This document shows positions 1-5,718 of a stretch of DNA of 6,019 bases, one piece after another. Numbering within the stretch: the first letter of the stretch is position 1; every line of letters starts with the position of its first letter. The DNA is taken from the NCBI GenBank assembly GCA_947460065.1, contig CANHGF010000172.1, positions 1 to 6,019 on the forward strand, given 5' to 3'. Below the pieces are notes generated by a model. It saw nothing but the letters and a program-made list of their open reading frames with translations. It did not search any database and was not told the DNA's origin. This stretch comes from Comamonadaceae bacterium (GTDB taxonomy: Bacteria > Pseudomonadota > Gammaproteobacteria > Burkholderiales > Burkholderiaceae_C). A program made the position numbers and the translations under genes.

Positions 1-45
1 CCGTCAGCTCAGGCCACTCGGGATGCTTCATCTCCTGCCATGCTT

Positions 46-321
46 TCAGGCAGGCCTGCGCGAGCCGCTGTAGCCCAGCGCCCGAATCGCCTCAAACAGT
101 GCCTTGACCGTATGCCGGTCTCGCTTACCGCGATGGCTGTCAGCCTTGAGCCAGCCGGTCAGCTGCTCTTTGTACGGGCCAAGAATGGACTCGACCGCCA
201 CCCTTTTGGGGCAAGTAGGCTCGACCATCTCATTCATGCCGAGCCAGCGAGCCGCAGTGTTGCGGGCAATTCCAAGCCTCTTGGAAGCCTCGCGCACCGA
301 TAGCCCATCACGATGGACCAT
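46..321 (-). pseudogene. IS21-family transposase (IstA-like) N-terminal remnant
   Basis: The 91-residue reading frame opens with a helix-turn-helix segment (HRDGLSVREASKRLG, then IARNTAARWL, about residues 3-27). This is typical of the DNA-binding N-terminus of IS21-family IstA transposases, which recognise the element ends. It is followed by the family's spacer (LGPYKEQLTGWLKAD, residues 48-62) and the conserved block RHTVKALFEAIRALGYSGS (about 69-87). Full-length IstA is roughly 400-500 residues, so the DDE catalytic core is absent. The frame stops at 46-48 just after the GYSGS motif. A second minus-strand frame stays open from there to the window edge, consistent with a frameshift or a junction. 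The reading frame also runs without a stop upstream of the ATG at 321 (preceding residues LSKLRR fit the family), but no better start is seen. No istB is present in the window. I infer a dead fragment. Family assignment is fairly sure; the exact boundaries are not. Confidence 0.72.
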
Positions 322-432
322 GCGACGCAGTTTACTCAGTGCCGGTCGCCGGTAACGCAGGGGGGCGAGGGGAACGTGCCGAAAGCCGGGGGGCGGTGAT
401 GCCGCCAGGCAGGAACGGGCCCAGAAAGAACA
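322..432. other. Intergenic stretch between IS remnant and tRNA terminator; no gene seen
   Basis: This G-rich stretch carries two runs of six G (360-365 and 388-393). On the minus strand it stays open in the transposase frame, encoding a proline- and arginine-rich peptide with no recognisable similarity and no good start codon. It probably contains the degraded left part of the IS21 element and its junction with the original chromosome. I could not find terminal inverted repeats or a target duplication. Confidence 0.4.
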
Positions 433-464
433 AAGGACCTAAACCCTGACGGGAATAAGTCCTT
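433..464 (-). terminator. Hairpin downstream of tRNA-Arg, probable terminator
   Basis: A dyad is centred at 448.5. A six-base outer stem (AAGGAC at 433-438 with GTCCTT at 459-464) and an inner CCC/GGG stem (444-446 with 451-453) enclose a TGAC loop. Both stems share one centre, separated by a partly paired five-base internal loop. Read on the minus strand it lies 8 bases after the tRNA CCA end and is followed by a moderately T-rich stretch (TGTTCTTTCTGG), not a clean U tract. Position and symmetry support termination of the tRNA transcript. The interrupted stem makes it a weaker intrinsic terminator than usual, and it could equally serve as a 3'-processing structure. Confidence 0.5.
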
Positions 465-472
465 GATTCATT

Positions 473-550
473 TGGTGCGGCTGGCAGGATTCGAACCCAC
501 GACCCCTTGGTTCGTAGCCAAGTACTCTAATCCAACTGAGCTACAGCCGC
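473..550 (-). tRNA. tRNA-Arg(ACG)
   Basis: The minus strand folds into a complete cloverleaf of 78 nt including an encoded CCA at 475-473. The acceptor stem is GCGGCTG paired with CAGCCGC, with discriminator A. The D arm starts GCTCAGTTGG. The anticodon stem CTTGG/CCAAG encloses the loop CTACGAA, giving anticodon ACG. The variable region is short, and the T arm GTGGG-TTCGAAT-CCTGC contains the GTTCGAATC signature. Anticodon ACG, with A34 normally deaminated to inosine by TadA, decodes CGU, CGC and CGA. The D loop carries one base more than the E. coli counterpart as I recall it. The gene begins 11 bases after the hydrolase stop codon. tRNA genes are frequent integration sites, which may relate to the transposase remnant on its 3' side, but I found no duplicated tRNA 3' end in the window. 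Confidence 0.96.
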
Positions 551-560
551 AGCAGCCAAG

Positions 561-566
561 ATTATG
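561..566 (-). promoter_or_regulatory. Candidate -10 element for tRNA-Arg, overlapping the hydrolase stop codon
   Basis: The minus-strand hexamer CATAAT (5 of 6 matches to TATAAT) lies 10 bases upstream of the mature tRNA 5' end, which fits initiation near 554 with a very short leader. The hydrolase stop codon TAA lies inside this hexamer. The -35 position is poor: CGGGCA at 17-bp spacing matches 3 of 6. The tRNA may therefore depend partly on read-through from the hydrolase gene. Inferred from sequence only. Confidence 0.4.
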
Positions 567-1599
567 GCACAAGTCCCTGGGGCTGCCCGTGCTCCCCCTG
601 GCCGGCGCACAGGCCCTGCTGAGTCAGCCAGGCCTGGATGCGATCGGCCACATCGTCAGAATTGGTGTCCATCATGATCATGTGCGAGTTGCCAGCCAGG
701 CCCAGCGCGGGCAATTCCCATTCATCCACCCGCACCCCTTGCTCGCGCAGGCGATCCCGGTAGCCGGTCAGGGCCGGTCGCAGCTGTGACCATAAGGGAT
801 GGCCTTCAAAGTGGTCGCCCCAGACCAGAAGGTGCGGAATGTCCCGCAGGCACGCCAGAGCCTGATCGGGCACTTGCGGAAAACCTGAGGGCTCGATCGC
901 CACGATGGCGCGCACCTTCTCGGGGTGGGCCAGGGCCATGGCAAAGGCGAAGTTGCAGCCCTGGCTGTGGGCGATCAGCACAAAAGGCCCATGCAACCGA
1001 GCCAGCTCGTTGTAGGCCGCCTGGGTGGCCGCTTCGGTACTGCTCCAGCGGGGTGTGGACTGTTTCATGAACTGGTCAAAGGCGGCCAGCGGAAAACGGG
1101 TGTCGGCATGGGCCTGCCGCTCCCGGCCGCGCCAGGAACCAGGCGGGCCAATGCGAAACAGCTCCCAGGCCTCTTGCTTGCTGCGAAACATCGGCTCCCC
1201 TGCGAAAAACTCCGGGCTGCGCGCCCAGGTAGCCCTGCCGCGCTCAACCGCATCGGCGCTCCACACATCATGGCCGGCGCGCAGAAAGAAACTCTGCCAG
1301 CCGGGCTGGCCGTCGGGCTTGGTCTCGTAGCAGACCCCGCTCATGCCGCCGCCATGCATCAGGAGCAGCGGGTAGCGCGCCAGTGGCTGCTGCAGCTGCA
1401 TGTACTGCACATACATCTGCTCGATCTCAAAATCGCCGTTCGGGTCTATGCTCACCGCCGGCCCGCCGGGCGAATACCGGATCTGCTGCGGCGGCAAGCC
1501 TTGCAGGAAGGCCGGACGCCCGCCGACGTGGGCGCTGCCTATGCGACGCACCGCCATCGCAGGCTGCGCGGGGGGTTCAGGTTCTGCCGAAGTGCTCAT
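562..1599 (-). CDS. Alpha/beta hydrolase, esterase-713-like (putative carboxylesterase)
   Basis: This 345-residue serine hydrolase is predicted to cleave a carboxylic ester; its natural substrate is unknown. Numbering from the ATG at 1599, the segment DPNGDFEIEQMYVQY (about 52-66) leads into the oxyanion motif HGGGMSG (82-88), then YETKPDGQPGW and DAVERGR (about 91-121). The nucleophile elbow is AHSQG with Ser212 (Ala in place of the first Gly of GxSxG). IEPSG supplies a candidate acid, Glu236, and GNSHMIMMD supplies His306. The HGGGM, HSQ, EP and GNSHM blocks with a Ser-Glu-His triad strongly resemble the Alcaligenes esterase 713 family. I see no signal peptide, so it is probably cytoplasmic, unlike the exported relative as I recall it. 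Start choice: the frame runs up to a TTG at 1695, but ATGs at 1605 and 1599 fit better; GGA lies 5 bases before the latter. It is divergent from the catabolic genes, with an arrangement suggesting hydrolysis of an ester feeding that pathway. Function beyond hydrolase is inference. Confidence 0.85.
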   Translation of the reverse strand: MSTSAEPEPPAQPAMAVRRIGSAHVGGRPAFLQGLPPQQIRYSPGGPAVSIDPNGDFEIEQMYVQYMQLQQPLARYPLLLMHGGGMSGVCYETKPDGQPGWQSFFLRAGHDVWSADAVERGRATWARSPEFFAGEPMFRSKQEAWELFRIGPPGSWRGRERQAHADTRFPLAAFDQFMKQSTPRWSSTEAATQAAYNELARLHGPFVLIAHSQGCNFAFAMALAHPEKVRAIVAIEPSGFPQVPDQALACLRDIPHLLVWGDHFEGHPLWSQLRPALTGYRDRLREQGVRVDEWELPALGLAGNSHMIMMDTNSDDVADRIQAWLTQQGLCAGQGEHGQPQGLVP

Positions 1600-1710
1600 G
1601 TACATCCAGAAAAGGGGCGGCGCAGACCTGCGGCCCGGCTCGGTCAAAATGGTAGCAGCGCCGTCAGGTTTCCTGCGGCTTGATGCCCCCTCCAACCCAG
1701 GCTTGTACCC
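1600..1710. promoter_or_regulatory. Divergent intergenic region, presumed promoters for both directions
   Basis: These 111 bases separate the hydrolase from the plus-strand genes, so promoters for both are expected here. I found no convincing sigma-70 pair. TTGACC on the minus strand (1647-1642) is a good -35, but no -10 follows at 16-18 bp. TTGATG at 1679-1684 would place its -10 at the start codon of the reductase. The octamer CCTGCGGC occurs twice in the same orientation (1627-1634 and 1672-1679, 45 bp apart), a weak operator candidate. No regulator gene lies in the window. Confidence 0.4.
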
Positions 1711-2742
1711 ATGAGTTTTCTTGATGTTGCGCCCCGCGTGGTCGAAGTCATAGACACCCGCGCCGATTTACCCTGGAGCGAGCGGGTGCAGATCAGAGCG
1801 CTGGAGCGACTGCCTTTGGGGCCGAACCAGGTTCGGATCGGCATGCTGGCCATGCCTATCCTGCCCGCTGACTTGCTGCAGATGAAGGGACAGTACGGGG
1901 TGCTGCCCGCCCTGCCCTATGTACCCGGTCATGAAGGTGTGGCGGTGGTGCTGGAATGCGGCAGCGAGGTGCAGGATTTGCAGCCTGGGCAGCGGGTGCT
2001 GCCCCTGGGCGGCAAGCTCTGGGCCGATGAATGCGTGATGCCCCGACGGGCCCTGTTGCCCCTGTCTGATGACGCCGACCCGCTGCAGCAGGCCATGCTC
2101 ACAGCCAACCCCGCCACCGCCTGGGTGTTGCTCCAGCATGAAGGGGCCCTGACGCAAGGCCAGTGGGTGTTGCAAAACGCGGCCAACTCGGCAGTGGGCC
2201 AGTGCGTGCGGCAGATCGCCGCCCACTTGGGGCTCCATGTGATCAACATCGTGCGCCGGGAACAGGCAGCGTCCCGCGGCGAAGGCGGGCATTGGCTGGT
2301 CGACGACGGCAGCGATCCTCAAGCCCTGCGCGCGCAGGTTCGGGGTATCACCGGCGATGCGCAGGTGATGCTGGGTCTGGACGCCCTCGGCGGCAGCGCC
2401 ACCGGCGCGATGGCTGCCTGCCTGAGCGAGGGCGCTCGCCTGCGGGTGTACGGCCTGCTCAGCGGCCAGCCCAGCCAGATCGCCGCGCATGACCTGATCT
2501 TCAGAAACATAGAGCTGCGCGGCTTCTGGCTGGCCCGCTGGTTTGGCGACCCAGCAAACAAACAGGCCAGCCGCGAGGTGTATCCGGCCTTGATGGCACT
2601 AGCCCGCCAGGGCGTGCTGCACATGAGCGTCGAGCAGGTCTATGGCCTGGGCGATGTCGCGCAGGCACTGGCCCATGCCGCCCAGGAGGGCAGGCACGGC
2701 AAGATCTTGCTGCGTGGGGCGCACTGGCCGACTCAAGCCTAG
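1711..2742 (+). CDS. Zinc-independent MDR oxidoreductase, MECR/ETR-like trans-2-enoyl thioester reductase
   Basis: This 343-residue medium-chain dehydrogenase/reductase most resembles mitochondrial MECR/Etr1 (2-enoyl-ACP/CoA reductase), which reduces trans-2-enoyl thioesters using NADPH. Matching blocks in order are LPADLLQMKGQYGVLPALP (51-69, with Tyr62 at the position of the family's catalytic tyrosine), VPGHEGVAVV (71-80), NPATAWVLL (133-141), VLQNAANSAVGQCVRQIAA (153-171, the cofactor-binding loop in the ETR form NSxVGQ), INIVRR (178-183, possible contact to the NADPH phosphate) and LIFRNIELRGFWLARW (262-277). The catalytic-zinc cysteine and the four-cysteine structural loop of classical alcohol dehydrogenases are absent, so it should not be called a zinc alcohol dehydrogenase. 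It is shorter than MECR after VRR by several residues. No strong Shine-Dalgarno precedes the ATG, and no better start was found. Its place ahead of P450, CoA ligase and thiolase genes suggests reduction of an enoyl-CoA intermediate. A quinone oxidoreductase-like activity remains possible. Confidence 0.87.
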   Translation: MSFLDVAPRVVEVIDTRADLPWSERVQIRALERLPLGPNQVRIGMLAMPILPADLLQMKGQYGVLPALPYVPGHEGVAVVLECGSEVQDLQPGQRVLPLGGKLWADECVMPRRALLPLSDDADPLQQAMLTANPATAWVLLQHEGALTQGQWVLQNAANSAVGQCVRQIAAHLGLHVINIVRREQAASRGEGGHWLVDDGSDPQALRAQVRGITGDAQVMLGLDALGGSATGAMAACLSEGARLRVYGLLSGQPSQIAAHDLIFRNIELRGFWLARWFGDPANKQASREVYPALMALARQGVLHMSVEQVYGLGDVAQALAHAAQEGRHGKILLRGAHWPTQA

Positions 2743-2856
2743 AAGGAACAAGAACGTGGGTATGCCCTCTTGCCGCCCGCCCAGCCCACTGATACGGTCG
2801 GGAAAAGCTCTGCAACATTTAAGCAGGGTCCGCCCGACGAACCGTCTGCCCACTGA
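2743..2856 (+). other. 114-bp intergenic gap between reductase and P450
   Basis: No open frame of interest and no intrinsic terminator is visible. It holds an imperfect inverted repeat, ACGGTCGGG (2794-2802) against CCCGACGAACCGT (2833-2845), which pair except for four extra bases in the right arm. The octamer CCCACTGA occurs twice (2785-2792 and 2849-2856), the second copy abutting the P450 start codon. No clear -35/-10 pair was found. The P450 may be read from the reductase transcript or from its own regulated promoter here. Confidence 0.4.
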
Positions 2857-4080
2857 ATGAACGCTGACCCTGCCTCGCTCGTCTACAACCCCAACGACGA
2901 AAACACCCGCCGCGACCCTTTTGCCCTCTATGAGCGCTTGCAGGAGCACGACCCGGTGCATTGGAGCCCGGCGCTCAAGAGCTGGGTCCTGACCCGCTAC
3001 GACGATGTGCGGCAGGTGTGCATGGGCCAGGGCGTGTCTTCGGACCGGCTGCGGCCCTTCTACGAGTCACTGAAAGATGAGCGCCGCGACATCCTTAGCG
3101 GGGTGATGCGCTACCTCAACCACTGGCTGGTGTTCAAGGCGCCGCCCGAGCACACCCGCCTGCGTCGCCTGCTCAATACCGTCATTTCACCGGCCACCGT
3201 GGCCGAAATGGGGCCGGCCATACGCAGCGCCTTTGACCATGTGATGCAGGGCCTGGATCCATCGCGCGAGATGGATTTCATGAAAGAGGTGGCCGAGCTT
3301 TTTCCGGCTTTTGTCATCCTGGACATGCTGGGCGTGCCGCGCCAGGACTTTCGGGCCATCAAAGGTTGGTCAGACGATCTGCGCCTGTTCATCGGCACGG
3401 CCCAGGGCGAGGGCGACAAATACCGGCGGGCGCGCGACGGCGCCGACCATATGTCAGCCTACTTCCGCGAGATCATCGCGCTGCGCAGGCGCGAGCCGGG
3501 CAGCGATGCCATCAGCCGCATGGTGGCCGCGCGCGACGAGGGCGGCATGCTCAGCGAGGACGAGTTGGTGGGCTGCTGCATGCTGTTCCTGTTTGGCGGG
3601 CATGAGACCACCACCAATTTGCTGGGCAGCGCGGTGGTGGCCCTGCTCAAGCACCCGGACCAGCTCGAGCGGCTGCATGCCGAACCGGACCTTATCGACG
3701 CAGCAGTGGAGGAATTCCTGCGCTACGACGGTCCGAGCAACAGCATTGCCCGGGTGGTGGCGCAAGACCATGAGCTCGGCGGCAAGACCCTGCGCGCCGG
3801 CGAGAGACTGTTTGTCATGATCAACGCGGCCAACCGCGATCCCCGCCAGTTCAGCGACCCGCACCAACTGGAGCTGGCGCGCACGCCCAACCGCCATTTG
3901 ACTTTCGGCTTTGGCATTCATTTTTGCCTAGGTGCCCCGCTGGCCCGGATGGAGGCCAAGGTCTGTCTGGGCGAACTGGCAGCCCGCTTTCCGAAGATGC
4001 GCGCCGGCAGCGCGCCGCCCGACTGGATTGACGCGCTCATCATGCGCGGGCCCAAGCGCCTGCCATTGATCCTGGCTTAA
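2857..4080 (+). CDS. Cytochrome P450 (soluble bacterial type)
   Basis: This 407-residue haem-thiolate monooxygenase is of normal length for a soluble bacterial P450, with no membrane anchor. It is expected to hydroxylate a hydrophobic substrate with O2 and electrons from a ferredoxin partner. Visible motifs are the C-helix region APPEHTRLRRLL (95-106), the I-helix oxygen-activation motif FGGHETT (246-252, with the Glu250-Thr251 acid-alcohol pair), the K-helix ExxR as E286-F-L-R289, an NRD segment (326-328), and the haem loop FGFGIHFCLG (350-359) with Cys357 as iron ligand. All essential residues are intact. A TGA stop directly precedes the ATG in frame, so the start cannot lie further upstream; no clear Shine-Dalgarno is seen. 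The acyl-CoA ligase follows after 9 bp, which ties the P450 to catabolism or modification of an acid. No ferredoxin or reductase gene is in the window. Family-level (CYP number) assignment is not possible by eye. Confidence 0.95.
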   Translation: MNADPASLVYNPNDENTRRDPFALYERLQEHDPVHWSPALKSWVLTRYDDVRQVCMGQGVSSDRLRPFYESLKDERRDILSGVMRYLNHWLVFKAPPEHTRLRRLLNTVISPATVAEMGPAIRSAFDHVMQGLDPSREMDFMKEVAELFPAFVILDMLGVPRQDFRAIKGWSDDLRLFIGTAQGEGDKYRRARDGADHMSAYFREIIALRRREPGSDAISRMVAARDEGGMLSEDELVGCCMLFLFGGHETTTNLLGSAVVALLKHPDQLERLHAEPDLIDAAVEEFLRYDGPSNSIARVVAQDHELGGKTLRAGERLFVMINAANRDPRQFSDPHQLELARTPNRHLTFGFGIHFCLGAPLARMEAKVCLGELAARFPKMRAGSAPPDWIDALIMRGPKRLPLILA

Positions 4081-4082
4081 GG
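4079..4082 (+). promoter_or_regulatory. Shine-Dalgarno for the acyl-CoA ligase, overlapping the P450 stop
   Basis: AAGG, partly inside the P450 stop codon TAA (4078-4080), lies 7 bases before the ATG at 4090. It supports this start and suggests that ribosomes finishing the P450 help initiate the ligase. Confidence 0.6.
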
Positions 4083-4089
4083 CCCAGCC

Positions 4090-5718
4090 ATGCGCTACCC
4101 GCACGACGCATCGCGCAGCCTGTACCAGGCCTTCGCCGCAGCGCGCAGCCGCGCCGCTGAAAGGCCCTTCCTGGCCGAATCGGCTTGCTCGGGCGGACGC
4201 GAGTGGAGCTTTGAACAGGCTGGCCAGGAAGTCGATGCGCTGGTCCAGGCCTACAGAGGCCAAGGCTGGGGCCAAGGGCACAGGGTGGCCTTGGCGGTGG
4301 GCAACCACCCGCGGCATTTTTTTCATTTTCTGGCGCTCAACCACCTGGGCGCGTCCATCGTGCCGCTCAATCCGGACCACCGCGCCGGCGAGATCGGGCA
4401 TGTGCTACGGGTTTCGCAGGCGCAGCTGGTGGTCAGCACCGCGCCGCGCTACAGCCTGCTGCAATCGGTACTGGCCGACCGCAGCCGCTGGAGCCAGGTA
4501 GCGCTGGTGCCCAGCGAGGCGCTCTCGCAACAGCTACCACCTGCCCCGGGCCCGGTGGCGGCACTGAGCGCTGACCCTTGGCAGCGCGAGGCCGCCATCT
4601 TGTTCACCTCGGGCACCTCCGGGCCGCCCAAGGGCTGCGTGCTCAGCAATGAGTATGTGATGACCGCCGGCGCCTGGTACCGCGACCTCGGCGGCGCGCT
4701 GCGCTTTAGCCATGGCGGGGACCGGCTGCTCAACCCACTGCCGGTGTTTCACATGAACTGCGGCATGACCAGCATTGCCACCATGTGCCTGACCGACAAC
4801 TGCCTGGTGCTGCCCGACCGTTTTCATGCCAGCACCTGGTGGGACGACTGCCAGCGCTCGCAAGCCACCGCCATCCATTACTTGGGCATCATGCCGCCGG
4901 CCCTGTTCAAGCAGGCGAGCAGCCCACTTGAGCGCGCCCACCGCATCAGATTTGGCCTGGGTGCCGGCTGCGACCCCAGCTTGCACCCGCAGGTCGAGGA
5001 GCGTTTTGGCTTTCCCTTTGTCGAGGTTTGGGGCATGACCGAGACTGGCCGCTTTCTGGCCAATCAATTTGAGCCACGAATGACCGATACCCGCGCCTTC
5101 GGCCGGCCCGCGCAGCCGGTCGAGGTGCGGGTGGTCGACGAGCAAGACCGCGACCTGCCTGCGGGCCAGGCCGGGCAGTTGCTGGTGCGCGCCAGCGGCA
5201 GCGATCCGCGCCGCGGCTTTTTCTCAGGCTACCTCGGCGAGCCCGAGGCCACCGAACAGGCCTGGCGCGGCGGCTGGTTTCATACCGGTGATGTGGTGGT
5301 GCAGGACGCCAGCGCCATGCTTTACTTTGTCGACCGGCGCAAAGACATGATCCGTCGCTCGGGTGAGAACATCTCGGCCTCCGAGGTGGAAGCGAGCCTT
5401 GCCGCCCATCCGGCCGTCGCCCGCGCAGCGGTGCTGGCGGTACCCGACGAGATGCGCGACGAAGAGGTGCTGGCGGTGGTGGTGCCGGCGGCCGGCCATC
5501 GCCCAGACCCGCATCTTGCGCAATCGCTGCTCAGTCATTGCCTGGAGAATCTGGCGTATTACAAAGCCCCGGCCTGGGTGGTGTTTCGCGAAGAATTGCC
5601 GGTGACGGCCACCAACAAGCTGCAGAAGAACCTGATCTTTGCAGCCGGGCAGGATGCCCGCGCACAGGCCATCGACCTGCGCCCTTTGAAGAAACGACCT
5701 GAACAAGCATCGCCATGA
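4090..5718 (+). CDS. AMP-forming acyl-CoA synthetase (ANL superfamily, CaiC-like)
   Basis: This 542-residue adenylate-forming enzyme activates a carboxylic acid with ATP to an acyl-AMP and then to the CoA thioester. Motifs in order are the phosphate-binding loop FTSGTSGPPKG (172-182), PLPVFHMNCG (217-225), the A5 motif VWGMTETGR (313-321), GGWFHTGD (394-401) with Asp401 for ribose binding, the hinge region DRRKDMIRRSGENISASEVE (415-434), and the C-terminal TATNKLQK (506-513), where Lys510 fits the catalytic lysine. Asn replaces the usual Gly before that lysine. The fold is complete and the length is normal. Overall style resembles the crotonobetaine/carnitine-CoA ligase (CaiC) and fatty-acyl ligase group, but the real acid is unknown. 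It sits 9 bp after the P450 and overlaps the thiolase by 4 bp, so the P450 product or a derived acid is a reasonable substrate. Functional class is sure, substrate is not. Confidence 0.94.
   Translation: MRYPHDASRSLYQAFAAARSRAAERPFLAESACSGGREWSFEQAGQEVDALVQAYRGQGWGQGHRVALAVGNHPRHFFHFLALNHLGASIVPLNPDHRAGEIGHVLRVSQAQLVVSTAPRYSLLQSVLADRSRWSQVALVPSEALSQQLPPAPGPVAALSADPWQREAAILFTSGTSGPPKGCVLSNEYVMTAGAWYRDLGGALRFSHGGDRLLNPLPVFHMNCGMTSIATMCLTDNCLVLPDRFHASTWWDDCQRSQATAIHYLGIMPPALFKQASSPLERAHRIRFGLGAGCDPSLHPQVEERFGFPFVEVWGMTETGRFLANQFEPRMTDTRAFGRPAQPVEVRVVDEQDRDLPAGQAGQLLVRASGSDPRRGFFSGYLGEPEATEQAWRGGWFHTGDVVVQDASAMLYFVDRRKDMIRRSGENISASEVEASLAAHPAVARAAVLAVPDEMRDEEVLAVVVPAAGHRPDPHLAQSLLSHCLENLAYYKAPAWVVFREELPVTATNKLQKNLIFAAGQDARAQAIDLRPLKKRPEQASP

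Noticed and set aside
360..393. G-quadruplex from the G6, G4 and G6 runs
   Set aside because: The loop between the second and third runs is about 15 bases, outside the canonical range, and the runs lie in decayed sequence.
1642..1647. TTGACC as -35 of a hydrolase promoter
   Set aside because: No -10-like hexamer lies at 16-18 bp spacing downstream on the minus strand.
925..1683. 252-codon plus-strand open frame opposite the hydrolase
   Set aside because: It is antisense to a gene with intact catalytic motifs; the translation shows no recognisable domain and is a typical GC-rich shadow frame.
1600..1695. N-terminal extension of the hydrolase to a TTG at 1695
   Set aside because: It would add 32 residues of low-complexity, family-unlike sequence and leave only 15 bp before the divergent gene. 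The ATGs at 1605/1599 are more plausible.
1711..2742. Label as zinc-dependent alcohol dehydrogenase
   Set aside because: The catalytic cysteine and structural four-cysteine loop are missing, and the NSxVGQ and LRGFWL motifs fit the enoyl thioester reductase branch.
2642..2860. 72-codon plus frame filling the gap before the P450 and ending in ATGA at its start
   Set aside because: Half of it overlaps the reductase in another frame, the composition is non-protein-like, and no Shine-Dalgarno was seen. A coupling leader peptide is possible but unsupported.
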